From: Asparagopsis taxiformis
Taxonomy: Eukaryota > Rhodophyta > Florideophyceae > Bonnemaisoniales > Bonnemaisoniaceae
Reading direction: 5' to 3'
NCBI GenBank assembly: GCA_030407315.1
Contig: JALQPE010002818.1
Location: forward strand, 1 to 64,000
DNA: 64,000 nucleotides
Part shown: positions 51,709 to 62,313 of the stretch, piece by piece
Numbering within the stretch: the first letter of the stretch is position 1
How the letters are laid out: every line of letters starts with the position of its first letter
The notes under the pieces: model-generated
What the model was told of the DNA's origin: nothing
What the model saw: only the letters and a program-made list of their open reading frames with translations
Databases searched by the model: none
Position numbers and translations under genes: made by a program

Positions 51709-52917
51709 TTACACAATCGTTTGTTTCATAAACTGAATCGTCTTGTCCACGGCGAAATCAAACACCGGCCTCAAGTTATGCCCAACCCCTTCAAACTCTG
51801 TATACGTGACACTGCGACCCAACGCCAACAACGCCTGCTCGGTAAGCCTGCCCACCTCAACCGGGATGATGACATCCGCGTCACCATGGAACAACAGCGC
51901 CGGAGCCTGCGCCGACTCGTTGCTCAGCGCCTCCGGATACGTATCGACAATCGGTACATAGGTGGAATATCCTGAAACAGCTCCAATAGCATGTCTCAGA
52001 TACACCGTCAGTGCCAATGCACCACCTTGACTAAACCCGAACACACCCATCTTCTCATACGCAATCCCATGCACCACATGTTGCACATCCAGAATATCGC
52101 GGATGTTCTGTGCCGCTGCAATAATCTCATCATTCGCCTGTGGAGCATCAACATCACTCGAGAACACATTAAACCAACTCGGACCAACTTGACCAAATAC
52201 ATCCAATCTCGCCACAGGCGCTTGCGGAATAATAAACCGCGTCCGACGGAATCCACTCGCTCTCATCAAATCCACAGTCTCATCCCAGTCCGAAATCGAG
52301 CCCGAAAAGCCGTGCAACAACACCATCAAACTAGTCGCCGGCCCGACAATCGGTTCGACGACGCGCAGTTCATACGCCGGTTTCGGGAGCGCTGCACTGA
52401 TTCGGCGACGATCGGCGAGTCTAGCGGCGCGTCGCTGCAATTGCGCGACGGTCTGTTCGGACGGCACGTCGGTCGGGCATTGCAATCTGTCGTTGATTCG
52501 AGTGAAACTCTCCAGGGGTTTGATACGCGCACAGAAGCGACGTGTGTCGCGTGTGAAGCCGATCATCGCGCAGATTTCACGGACGTGTCGCAATTGCGCA
52601 CAGACGGATTCGGAACGCATTAGCGCGCACGACATTTGCAGACGGCGTCGACGACGACATTGCGTGCGGAGACGGCTGAATTGCTCGAAGGATAGGTCGT
52701 GGTAGACGCAGGAGCGCGCCGATTGCAGACGGCGCGATAGAATGGCCTGTGAGGCAGCCTTGAACGCCGGACAGGTGCGCGCGAAGAGCGCGCGCGAGAG
52801 TTGGCGCTCGACGCTGGATAGTAGTGTTGGGGCGGCGGGTGTGTGCTGTTGTGAGAGCGCGGTTTGGACCAGGAGTAGGAGAAGGAGGAGCGCTGGGATG
52901 CGGTTGGGTCGACGCAT
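51709..52917 (-). CDS. Secreted thioesterase/carboxylesterase-like hydrolase 4 with Cys-rich N-domain
   Basis: 402 residues from the ATG at 52917; the frame is open for 109 codons upstream but only this start gives a signal peptide (MRRPNRIPALLLLLLLVQTALS) and it is 87 bp after a TATA box. Cys-rich N-domain at 30-150 (TCPAFK, CARIKPL). The triad is complete: Ser 296 in GFSQGGAL, Asp 348 in GDADVIIP, His 380 in GVGH, with oxyanion loop LLHGFSG. It is closest to hydrolase 1 in domain layout and to hydrolase 3 in GC-rich codon use, so it may resemble the active ancestor of pseudoenzyme 3. Confidence 0.88.
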   Translation of the reverse strand: MRRPNRIPALLLLLLLVQTALSQQHTPAAPTLLSSVERQLSRALFARTCPAFKAASQAILSRRLQSARSCVYHDLSFEQFSRLRTQCRRRRRLQMSCALMRSESVCAQLRHVREICAMIGFTRDTRRFCARIKPLESFTRINDRLQCPTDVPSEQTVAQLQRRAARLADRRRISAALPKPAYELRVVEPIVGPATSLMVLLHGFSGSISDWDETVDLMRASGFRRTRFIIPQAPVARLDVFGQVGPSWFNVFSSDVDAPQANDEIIAAAQNIRDILDVQHVVHGIAYEKMGVFGFSQGGALALTVYLRHAIGAVSGYSTYVPIVDTYPEALSNESAQAPALLFHGDADVIIPVEVGRLTEQALLALGRSVTYTEFEGVGHNLRPVFDFAVDKTIQFMKQTIV

Positions 52918-53003
52918 GGTGATACTGGTGCGCGGTAGGAATGGATGGGAGCGTGAGGGGTGGGAGGTTTGTGAATGAGGTTGGGATGATGTACGCTCGA
53001 GGG

Positions 53004-53009
53004 TATATA
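53004..53009 (-). promoter_or_regulatory. TATA box of hydrolase 4
   Basis: CTATATACC on the minus strand, 87 bp before the chosen ATG; it supports starting at 52917 rather than at the upstream in-frame ATG. Confidence 0.5.
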
Positions 53010-54761
53010 GGGTTTTTTGTTTGAGTTTTGGCCGTTTGGTGCGGTATGTTGGGATGGTGAGATGGACGTTTTGGTGGATTGTGCAAATGATATCAGGCGT
53101 GTGATACGTGGTAGCATAGGGTAATGCTGGTGGAGTGGCAATTTTTCGGGCCGGAATTGTGGGTGTGGGTGGGGAGGTAACGTGTGTATAGCCAGTGATT
53201 TGGCGAATTGGATGGTCTACGTCTGTAACAGCAGTTGGCACCAATGTGGTTTATTTGATTGGTGGAATATTAGTGTTACAGCACGTGCGTATATAAGGGT
53301 GCATTGGTTGTCATCAAATTGTATCCTGCTTTTGATTGGCGGTGTAGGAGCATCATGCAAAATATATAAGATGATTGGTAGCTGAGTAAGTTTGTATGAT
53401 GAATATGAACACATGGCGTATACGGATTGGCTGATCATGGTGATACATGGCCGTTCAAAATAGACTCTAGATCCGCCGTCTACTCGGATAGTGTTGTGCT
53501 GGTCCAGCACACCAGCAACACTGCTGGACCGAGATGTTGTTTGGGATGAAGGCGTAGACAAGATTGGCATGTCACTTTTCAAGCGTTGTAATGTCGAAAC
53601 TATTTCTGATACTTGCGTAATGAAATGCTAACGGCGCTGTCAAACTGTTCCCGCAGCGGTGGATAGACGTTTCAATGACGTCGACTGACGGTTGGGCGGG
53701 GGCAATGCATATGCCTGTATTCTCGACAAATGGAACTTTCCATTAATGCTTGACCTGTCTGAGCATCTCCGGGCATATATGAGCGTCTATGACATTCAAG
53801 TAATTTCTCGAAAAAGTAATTGGTAATTGCCCGGAGATGTGGAATGGAGCTCAACTCTCCGTACGGTGCGACTTGGAATGTAGCCGTGCAGCACCGCGAA
53901 ACGACTAGCTAGCTAGTGGTTGTACAAACCGACAAGCGTGGTTTAGACTCGATCTACCTTGGGTACTCTTCTCGAAGGTAGGTCGACGCGTCCCGGCGAC
54001 AGTGACACGAATTGTTTCCGCGCATCGTCCAAATTTAAACGACGCCGACTAAATTGGACTGCTATGTAATTGAAATACTCGACCGACATACGTCGACACG
54101 CCATCTGACCACGGACGTTAGCGGACACTGCATGGCATGACGAGGCAACGGAAACGAGCGGTAGAGGTGTGACACTAGAAACCAACGTGGGCATGTACAG
54201 TAGTGTCAGTGTCTGTCCCGCATGGACATGACAGTGCAACGATTTGGATGTGCCAAGCTGGTGAAGTTGAACATCTCGGTTATGGCAACCTGGTTGTTAC
54301 GCATGACAGCGAGTGAGATTTGTATGATGAAATCAAAACATTAGCTGGACAAGACGACTAGACGTCGGTGAGATAATTGAATTGAGGAAAGACAAACGAC
54401 CTTACATCACTTAACAATCATGTCCATACCGCCTTATACGCCGATACGTCTAGACAAACAACCTTAGTATGAACGAGCCACGGCAACAATGACGAGTGAG
54501 GGTACAATGGCGCTAGCGTGGCAGACATCGAGTAAGGGATACCGCTACCTGAATGAAGACAACAATTCAAGCAGGAGGCGCTGCCTCGAGGCACACAAAC
54601 TGTCATCAAGCGCCAACCAAAATCGAAACGAGATCTGTAATTTCAAACGACAGCTGACCGCACCAACCCTAACTCATATACACAAATCAACGCATGGCGC
54701 ATCCAAATCTCCACCTTGTTGCATCTTCATCATGCGACCTACAGTACCCAAACCGCTCTGC
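53010..54761. other. Intergenic region before the Cys-rich protein gene
   Basis: No gene that I can support. A small hairpin-forming stretch lies near 53491-53525 (GTGCTGGTCCAGCAC palindrome followed by CCAGCAACACT). Confidence 0.45.
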
Positions 54762-54768
54762 TTTATAA
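54762..54768 (+). promoter_or_regulatory. TATA box of the Cys-rich protein gene
   Basis: TTTATAA 55 bp before the ATG at 54823. Confidence 0.45.
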
Positions 54769-54822
54769 CCGCGCATCATCGACCACCACCATCATGCATC
54801 GCGACGCCATCATCATTCCCCA

Positions 54823-56373
54823 ATGAACCATCTCATCCTCATCCTCGTCCTGCTGCTGGGCGTCGCGCAGGCGCAACGCATCCCTGCGCGATGCCGCGCC
54901 CCAATCGCCCCATCCGAACTGGCCAATTGTTGTCGTGATTTCCAAGTCGGCTGTCTGCCTCTCAACGCCGCATGCACCACATTTTCCCAAGTTGCAAATG
55001 TCGCCCCCGTCGCCTGCGCGTCCGGTCTCGTCTGCGTCATCACCGATCTCGGCCTCATCGCCGCCGATGTGCCCAACAGCGGCACATGCATGCGTCTGGA
55101 CGACCGCCCGTCGCAATGCTCGATTGGCGTGTGCGTCGCGACTGGCGCCGATACCCCGTGTCGTTTCAATGACTTGACGATTACGTGCCGCGCGTGGGCG
55201 ACGCTCGACCCGCCCGAAGGTCCCGATTGCGCCTTTTTCTGCACGCTCGAATGTAGAATCGACGGGCCCTTCGGGTCCAATGGCGTCCGTTTCTGCACCG
55301 ATTGTCAGCTTAGAAGCGCCAGTTGTGCCAGTGGATTCGAGCTGTTCGGCCCCGTTGATCCGCCGGTTGCGACTTCGCCGCCGCCAACGACTCGTGTTGT
55401 TTCGACAACTGCTGATCGTAATCTCGACTGTAGTGGTAACGTGGACATCTTTCAACGGCCCGATTGCTGCCGTCTCACCGGTCGATTCTGCATACCGGAG
55501 GGGGAAGTTTGCACGAGAAGCGGCGGCCTCATCGCTCCGATTCCATGCCAATCAGGGCTGACATGCGTGCTATTCGACTTTGGAAATCCACCAGTCGATC
55601 TGCCTGATAGTGGTAACTGTCGTCGTTTGGCAGTTTCTCCACCTCCGACATGTAGCATTGACGTGTGCGCTCTCACCGGCGCAGAAACTGTATGCAACTT
55701 CCGCGGAACACCGATTACATGCGGATTGTTCGCAACCACACCAGGTCTCGATTGCAATCTTATCTGTCCGGCCATCTGTCAAGTACCGCGTCTGGTCGCG
55801 AGCAATGGACAGCTCTTCTGTTCTCAATGTGTTCTCAACGGCGCCTCATGTGTGGCTGGATTTTCGTTCTTCGGACCCGTAGATAGCGACCAAGCATGCC
55901 GCGGTGATATCGCGCCAGCAATGGCCGCCGAATGCTGCGAGACGAATAAGATCGGCTGTTTGTCATCCGGCGATACGTGCAGTACGGCCGGGTCGCGCAT
56001 TCGACCAGTACCTTGCGCTGAAGGTTTGGTGTGCGTCATAAGCGACTTTGGCTTCCCAGCTGTCGATCGTCCGAATCGCGGCACGTGTCGACGCGGCAGT
56101 GCAATGCCGAGAAATTGTTCCGTCAGCTTGTGTGCAACGCGTGGCGCAAATGCTAGATGCACCGCGAGCGATGTGCGCGTTGTTACTACGTGCGGCGCTT
56201 GGGCTAGACGATCGGATCGTGGTGTCAGACCGAATTGCGATCTGTCGTGTAGTCGTAGATGCTTGCCGAAGAGGAGGAGGCCGGTTGCGACGAATGGGAG
56301 ACGCTTCTGTAACCTTTGCACGCTGCGACGCGCGAGTTGCAGGCGTGATTTCAGGATTTTCCTGCGAAGGTAG
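54823..56373 (+). CDS. Secreted cysteine-rich protein with three ~155-residue repeats
   Basis: 516 residues, signal peptide MNHLILILVLLLGVAQA. Three repeats at about 22-176, 200-354 and 358-516 share the order CC..GC.., PxPC..GLxCVxxDFG..P..P..GxC, CS..VC..TGA.., C..F...xCxLxC..., then NGxxFCxxCxLxxASC. The middle block resembles the IGFBP/antistasin-like GLxC pattern and the last resembles a Kazal-like inhibitor core. IGFBP plus Kazal is a known animal pairing, so this is a possible matrix or protease-inhibitor protein. The resemblance is weak and judged by eye. Repeat 3 is more basic and ends in a run of Arg. No transmembrane segment follows, so secretion to the cell wall or apoplast is likely. 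Confidence 0.75.
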   Translation: MNHLILILVLLLGVAQAQRIPARCRAPIAPSELANCCRDFQVGCLPLNAACTTFSQVANVAPVACASGLVCVITDLGLIAADVPNSGTCMRLDDRPSQCSIGVCVATGADTPCRFNDLTITCRAWATLDPPEGPDCAFFCTLECRIDGPFGSNGVRFCTDCQLRSASCASGFELFGPVDPPVATSPPPTTRVVSTTADRNLDCSGNVDIFQRPDCCRLTGRFCIPEGEVCTRSGGLIAPIPCQSGLTCVLFDFGNPPVDLPDSGNCRRLAVSPPPTCSIDVCALTGAETVCNFRGTPITCGLFATTPGLDCNLICPAICQVPRLVASNGQLFCSQCVLNGASCVAGFSFFGPVDSDQACRGDIAPAMAAECCETNKIGCLSSGDTCSTAGSRIRPVPCAEGLVCVISDFGFPAVDRPNRGTCRRGSAMPRNCSVSLCATRGANARCTASDVRVVTTCGAWARRSDRGVRPNCDLSCSRRCLPKRRRPVATNGRRFCNLCTLRRASCRRDFRIFLRR

Positions 56374-56619
56374 GTCGCGTACAGCTTTCATGAAATGCTT
56401 TTAGTTGATGTTGTAATATAGATGATGCTCTGGTAAACTGTTGTAATTGGTCAAATTGTTTTTTCTGAAATGTAATTTGCATCCGATTTTATCGTGGCGG
56501 ATCTCATAGTGAAACGATAGCGCAATGCACAAGCGCGTACAAGATCAATTCTTTAAAGTAAACAGACAAATTTCCCCAAGCCACGAAGCAACACATCATG
56601 GCAAAGACGGCTCGAGCAC
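56374..56619. other. Convergent spacer
   Basis: Short AT-rich spacer between the stops of the Cys-rich gene and the F-box gene; nothing recognised. Confidence 0.45.
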
Positions 56620-57420
56620 TCACTGCGCTCTTCCAGCCGAAGTGCTGACGCTAAAAATGCGCAAGCCACAGCAACTCGACGGCAGATAGCGCAAGCGGAG
56701 CAAATAACAAGTATGAAACTGCCCAATACTTTCTCTAGCAACGTCGAAACAAACATCTTCAATCGATAAATTGCGCCGCTCACCAATTCTCACCGTCGAG
56801 ACATTCTCGACCACCAGCGTCGCATTCGTTGCGCTTTTCGCACGCAACATCTGCAAACTGAGCAATTTCAAATCCGATGCTGCATCCGAAACACACTTGT
56901 GGTCCTTGAGCGTCATAACATCCAACGCCAAATCAGCAAACCCGTCCACATCGCACAGCTGGCACCGAACGGTCACACGTAAACCACGCGCAAAACTGGT
57001 GACGTTCGTCCACAGAATCAGCGCGTTTTCAGGTAATGATGCTGCGTATCGTAGCGCCGACGTGCTTGCAGGCGTGATTATCCCTTGCGGACTGCTAATT
57101 GGCTCGACGCGAACCCCGTGTAGACAACAGACCATGCCTGTCAGAGAGCTTTTCGGCTCGAATTCATAGTGTGCCATGCCGTATGTCGACATTTTCGGCG
57201 AGTGCATACTATCGTGTCCGCGGTTCACAACGGCGTCTAGTTTAGATGCACACTCATATTTGCCGAACAGCTGCGTCAGAAATCGCTCCGAGTTGAGTAT
57301 GTTCGCCCATTGGTGGCATACTAAACTGGCGTGTAGGATGGTCTCGTCGTCGAGATTACTGAAGATTCGCGCCGTTACCTCTACGGGCAGCTCGCCGATG
57401 TTGAAAGTCATGTGTGCCAA
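56620..57420 (-). CDS. F-box protein
   Basis: 266 residues. The N-terminus (about 8-50) reads IGELPVEVTARIFSNLDDETILHASLVCHQW in pieces typical of an F-box: ELPVEVTARIF then LVCHQWANI. F-box proteins bind Skp1 and bring targets to SCF ubiquitin ligases. The rest (60-266) has no repeat type that I recognise (no LRR, WD or kelch pattern), though it contains several Cys and hydrophobic strands. It is one of the few genes here that is not secreted and not from a mobile element. Confidence 0.75.
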   Translation of the reverse strand: MAHMTFNIGELPVEVTARIFSNLDDETILHASLVCHQWANILNSERFLTQLFGKYECASKLDAVVNRGHDSMHSPKMSTYGMAHYEFEPKSSLTGMVCCLHGVRVEPISSPQGIITPASTSALRYAASLPENALILWTNVTSFARGLRVTVRCQLCDVDGFADLALDVMTLKDHKCVSDAASDLKLLSLQMLRAKSATNATLVVENVSTVRIGERRNLSIEDVCFDVARESIGQFHTCYLLRLRYLPSSCCGLRIFSVSTSAGRAQ

Positions 57421-57576
57421 GTGAGCTCAACTAAGATTAGACTGCAATCACAACACTGTGGAAGGCTGCAGCACACGTAACAGGTCGACACAAATTTCAG
57501 ATTTTATTAAAAGTCGTCCCTGAGCAGTCAAGTCACGAACGCTGTGTTACTCGACTCATCACTGACCAATTGTCCA
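57421..57576. other. Spacer between the F-box and LPMO-like genes
   Basis: 156 bp upstream of the F-box gene and downstream of LPMO-like gene 1. No clear promoter element. Confidence 0.4.
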
Positions 57577-58338
57577 TCATTCCTCAAACGCCTGTTCGAT
57601 CAGTCTCGACGTGATCAGTGCCGGTCGTGAACCCGAACTGAAATCTTTCGGCACCGCATAAAAGTACTTTCTCTTACAACCAAAGCGAACACAAGATCCA
57701 GCCTCCGTCATAGCTGTCTTACATTTTCCATTACGAATCGCCGGTTGCTCACCAGGTCCCGCCTCAAAGTACGGACGGAACGAGCTAGCAACTGGTCCTC
57801 CTCCTTGTATGCGGATATGTGAGCAAGAATACCAGTCGGGATGAAGGCCTCGTCCATGTTTCACTCCACCAAACCACACGAATCCAAGCAAATAATCGCC
57901 GTCAGGGAACACATCCGGGACCGTTATTTTTCGATCAAATGTGATTCTTCTACCGTCCGTTCCGCAATATTCCCCGCGTCTGCATGTGCGCGCGCCCGAT
58001 TCCCAGCATCCATACATGAATGCCAGCCGCTTGTGCCATGCGCGGTCCATACGCTTCGAAACTGGTACTAGCGCCAATCGCACCATTCCCGCTCGATGAG
58101 AGTTGCGCACATATGTCACCGTCACTTGCTGTCCGCGAGCCCAGATCTGCGCCGGGTTTCTCGCCGTGTTCTGCATCCCTTTTTCGAGCACATCCGGGCA
58201 CGCATTCGTGCACTGCGCTCCTCGGCAGTGCCGCGTTTTAAACACGCGACTGTAGGGCGCCGGCCTGGAGAGCGATGAATGTGCCGTGCAGCTGCAAATC
58301 AGGAGCAGTAGCACTATGGATGATATGTGTGCGTTCAT
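57577..58338 (-). CDS. Secreted LPMO-like copper protein 1
   Basis: 253 residues from the ATG at 58338; an in-frame ATG at 58371 exists, but this one gives the signal peptide MNAHISSIVLLLLICSCTA. Cleavage would expose His as first residue (HSSLSRPAPYS), as in lytic polysaccharide monooxygenases, whose N-terminal His forms the copper histidine brace. A second His stands in VRNSHRAGMVRLALVP, like the N-x-H-x-G-x-R region of those enzymes. YSCSHIRI may supply the axial side. Cys pairs are conserved with the paralogue at 61546-62313 (CRGAQCTNACPD, YGCWESG, CRRGEYCG). A role in oxidising wall polysaccharides (agar/carrageenan or cellulose) is inference. Assignment to a numbered AA family needs a search. 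Confidence 0.6.
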   Translation of the reverse strand: MNAHISSIVLLLLICSCTAHSSLSRPAPYSRVFKTRHCRGAQCTNACPDVLEKGMQNTARNPAQIWARGQQVTVTYVRNSHRAGMVRLALVPVSKRMDRAWHKRLAFMYGCWESGARTCRRGEYCGTDGRRITFDRKITVPDVFPDGDYLLGFVWFGGVKHGRGLHPDWYSCSHIRIQGGGPVASSFRPYFEAGPGEQPAIRNGKCKTAMTEAGSCVRFGCKRKYFYAVPKDFSSGSRPALITSRLIEQAFEE

Positions 58339-58427
58339 TTTTGATGTCACAGTGGAAGTTGTTGCATACATTGACCTTGGTTGTTACGCAGGAGCTGGCA
58401 ACGGACGGATGCACACTTCACACTTGC

Positions 58428-58434
58428 TTTTATA
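58428..58434 (-). promoter_or_regulatory. TATA box of LPMO-like gene 1
   Basis: TATAAAA on the minus strand, 90 bp before the ATG at 58338. Confidence 0.55.
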
Positions 58435-61400
58435 CTGCCATGCGTTGCATTGCATGGCCCGGGCCGTATCGGATTCGGCATGAACGACTGGAAAGAACAG
58501 CGTACGTCTGGACACAATCATTGCTTCGAATAGACCAATGGATGTGTGTGCTCAAATAAGAGGTTGCGCTGTCGGGTTGAAACCATGAACATCGGTGCGA
58601 AAAACTGCATAGGTTATCGTGATCGCATTTTCAAAAGGCCAATCGACAACTGCAAGCTTTGCTCTCGCAAACGACTGTTTGGACAGGTAACCAGATATGC
58701 ACTAATCAAAATTGCAATCGCACGGTTGCGCTCGTTCAACGTTCATTGCTTGGGATAGCTCTTCGGTCGTATAGTGTTCTCTGTGAATGGTTTGGATTGG
58801 AAGCAACGCGTGCTATGTAAAGTCGCTGCTCCACCTGCGCCTGCATGTGAGATTCTCGCCAGTTTCTCGCTTTGCATCAAGTGCCCATGTTCCAAGCATG
58901 GCAACATTCAATGGCTTTGAAGAGGTGCAACGTCTTGACACGCAAAACAACATGATGGCAACGCTGGCGATGACAGAAAATCTTTTCAACGTGGTTCGCT
59001 TATCATGAATCGTGATGAGAAATTATGAGCGTACGAATTGCTTCCATATGAGAAGGACATAAAGGCTGCCATCGCCTTACGTGGGCGGATATTAGATGGC
59101 TGGGTCGCTGAGCGCAAATTGATCTGAAGAATATTGCGACCCTGATACATCCTGGCGTGCAATAGTATACTTCTAACCTACACTCAGATCAACGAGCGAG
59201 AAACTCATACTCCATCAGCCGTCCCCCGCACGGAAATCATACGACTTTGTGCAGTTTCAAACGCGAACACCTAGAATGAATCAAGTACGTCTATAGTAAG
59301 ATGGTAAGCAAAGCAAAGTGTACATGTCGTACTCGCTGTCAAGTCGTTCAGTTTTAACGTATATACCCAACATGTTTCTGATATGGGGTGGATCTTCCAA
59401 GACCATTGCCATTCCACACGTATTCCTCCGGTGCGTCTCTTTGGACGACATGAGCTTCCAAAATTCGGCCGGTGCGCCCATTCATTCGAATTCATTTTAC
59501 GAGGACCATTTGTTTCAAAGCCGGTCGACAAGTCATGATAACTTGGCGGGTAGCATGAAATGTAATCTGCGACTACAAGCGCTGTGTTAGTGCCTTCCCA
59601 AGATCAACAACATTTCCGCCCAGCATGATGATACGTGTATCGCTTGCATCGAATTGATTACAAATTATGGCAACTTTTGCGCCACTTGGCGCCAACTGCT
59701 TACCCCTGGTGAATTCTCTGCACGTGACAACATTTTAGGTCTAGTAAGGGGGTGCTGTCGTGATGAAAGCATGTCCGTCCGGTCTGTACCGTCTTCATCA
59801 ATTTCTGGAATAAGAGTTTGCTGCACTCTACAAGTCATCCCAGTAGAAATGACGTACTGGGCAAGGGGGCGAAACCGGACCGTATGAGTGGGCGTTGGCT
59901 GTGCTGATGTACGTTACATCTTGTCAACACCGCTCGATATCTCGCATGTTCAAGTACGTCTGCAATTTCAAATTGAGACATGTTGCACACTTATTGGGAA
60001 CGACGGGGGACACTAGAACTTTTTTCTGGAATCTCAAGATTGAGTGTTTGAGGCGGTTCGATACTTGACAAAATGTTGGAAAGTATTGCTCCGGGATGCG
60101 CCACCAAACCCCAGGCATCTCTATCTTTGGCAGAATATATTCTGTTGTACGTTTTTGAGCAGGCAATAGTTCCATCGAATAATTGTGTTGTTCTCCTACT
60201 TGTGCAAGTTGAATATATCATCGTCATTTCCAACCTTGTTGTCCCGTAACGGATATGACATCGTACCAGAATTAATTCAGTTCCACCGAAGAGTGTAGTG
60301 AATTACGGTCGATGTCGAATACGTGCAAAGGGATAGGGAAAAGTAGGGTTCATTGGGCTGTTCTCAGAATTGCTTCCATCTCTATGGTCCATCCGCACAG
60401 TTAAGGAGGAGATTCCAGTCGTATCTGCAAAGTACGTGGATATATGAATAGAGGTAGGTAAAGCGTAATCGTGCGAGGTGATGTCAGCTCTCAAGTGTGC
60501 GCAATTGTACAGCGGCTAGTCCGTGTAGTTGGTTCGAAGTGGGCAAAAGCATGGATGAACGGGCCAAAAGATCGAACCAGGTAGTACTATCAAATTGTGG
60601 GAGAAGGAGAAATATGAACAATTACACTTTGGGTACGTTGCGAAGAGATGAATTTGCTGGGGAGGTCAGCTATCGACAGCCACAACTAGGAGCGAAAGCC
60701 GACTATCGGTTTCTACTTTTTATAAGCGCAGTGGGTGGTGGTGGTGCTGGTGCGACGGGCTCAACGTGTCAGTAGTCTCGAATGCTGGAGAGCAAGTGGA
60801 ACGGACGGCGTTACGAATAGCCCCCGAGAGCGCGTGCACGTGGAGTTGCTTCCTCCCTTCCACGAGAAGGCTTAAAAATAGATAATTCTGCTGACGAGAA
60901 ACGAAATGACACCACAGATGTACGCGTAATTGGTACAACAAATGCCACATGAGAGCAGAGCAGGCAACACGTTCGACTTTAAGAGTCGACTCAATGTGAT
61001 TGTATCAGAACGTTCCCGTCTGAGTGCGAAGATACGTGTCATTCCCAGGCACCAAGCATCCATACCGCATCACGGTGCGTTATATTATGAACGCTGTTCT
61101 GGTTCGATAAACGAGCCTACGAACTTGCTATAACATTATACAGCCTGCTGCAACCCTGAACTGGGCGCCTCTGTTAGTGTCATTGTCGCTAAGAACGTAT
61201 CCCCCCATACAAGGGCTCGTACATCGTCAGCATGGTCAAACAGACAGTTGTGACACCATCTGTATGATATACCTCGTAGACAATTCCTGTACAAGCGGCC
61301 ACGACCGAACCACGTACCTTTCGTGCACCATTGTACAGTTCTCGTCTGGAGGGTTTCTTCCTTTACTGTCCATTTAAGAGAGCGGCATGTCGCTAGTGAT

Positions 61401-61545
61401 CTGTCCTTACCTCCAACAACCAGAACAATCATCCTTCCGCCATCACCACACTGCAGATAGAACACGCACAAACCATTCTCAAAACACTCCGAGCACTACG
61501 TTTAAACAATTCTACTGCTGGAACGGTTGAATCAACATTTCAATC
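58435..61545. other. 3 kb intergenic region without a supported gene
   Basis: Only short frames without domains. It separates the two LPMO-like paralogues and holds the promoter of the second. I found no repeat or mobile-element sequence in it. Confidence 0.45.
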
Positions 61546-62313
61546 ATGACTTTCGCACTTCTCAAGGTTGCAGTTGTGATCGCCATTCTGGCCACAGTGA
61601 GCGGACACACGTATCTGACGAATCCAGCTGCTTTCAACTTCACTTTCCGCACATTCCATTGCAAGGGAGATCAGTGCACCAACGCATGCCCGGACATTCT
61701 TCGAAGAGCAAGGAATTCTCCAGATCGCCCTGCAAAGATTTGGAGGCGAGGTGAGGAGGTCACGATTACATACACGCGGAATACGCATCGAGGTGGCTTC
61801 TTGCGCTTGTCACTAGTACCAGTCCAAGTGATGCAAAGCAGAGAATGGCACGAGAGATTGACAATCATGCATGGGTGCTGGGAATCAGGAGAGCGTGTGT
61901 GCCGTCGACGCGAAGAGTGCGGTACGGACATGAGAAGAGTTACATTCGACCGGAAGATCAAGATACCGGACGTGTTCCCGAACGGAAACTATGTACTCGG
62001 CATGGTGTGGTATGGTGGTGTGAAAAGGCGACGTGGACTGTACCCAGACTACTACTCATGCTCACACGTGCGAATCGAGGGGGGAAGGCTTGGTGATTTC
62101 TACAGACCATACTTCGAACCTGGGCAATCGGAAAATAGAGCCGCCATATTCAGGGGTCGGTGTGCTGCAGCTGTTGACAAAATCGGTCCATGCAACATAA
62201 ACGGCTGCCGGGAACGGATGGGCTCTTATAAGATTCCAAGAGCATTCCAAAATGGTGCCAGGCCAGACGGGTATAGGACGCAAACAATCCAGAACGCTAT
62301 GAGAATGAACTGA
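61546..62313 (+). CDS. Secreted LPMO-like copper protein 2
   Basis: 255 residues, signal peptide MTFALLKVAVVIAILATVSG, mature start HTYLTNPAAFN, again with N-terminal His. The second His is in TRNTHRGGFLRLSLVP. Conserved with gene 1: CKGDQCTNACPD, HGCWESG, RVTFDRKI, VPDVFP-like block, YSCSHVRI, FRPYFE-like block and a Cys pair near the end. The repeated pattern of identities with changed surroundings shows an old tandem duplication followed by inversion. Like gene 1 it would act outside the cell. Both lack a carbohydrate-binding module. Confidence 0.6.
   Translation: MTFALLKVAVVIAILATVSGHTYLTNPAAFNFTFRTFHCKGDQCTNACPDILRRARNSPDRPAKIWRRGEEVTITYTRNTHRGGFLRLSLVPVQVMQSREWHERLTIMHGCWESGERVCRRREECGTDMRRVTFDRKIKIPDVFPNGNYVLGMVWYGGVKRRRGLYPDYYSCSHVRIEGGRLGDFYRPYFEPGQSENRAAIFRGRCAAAVDKIGPCNINGCRERMGSYKIPRAFQNGARPDGYRTQTIQNAMRMN

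Noticed and set aside
51991..52623. 210-codon plus-strand frame
   Set aside because: Exact shadow of hydrolase 4, which has a complete triad and signal peptide on the other strand.
54763..55551. 262-codon minus-strand frame with Arg/Ala/Glu-rich text
   Set aside because: Shadow of the Cys-rich repeat gene; the composition follows from its GC-rich codons.
60520..60545. Possible tRNA from GGTTCGAAGTGG
   Set aside because: No cloverleaf could be built from the neighbouring bases.
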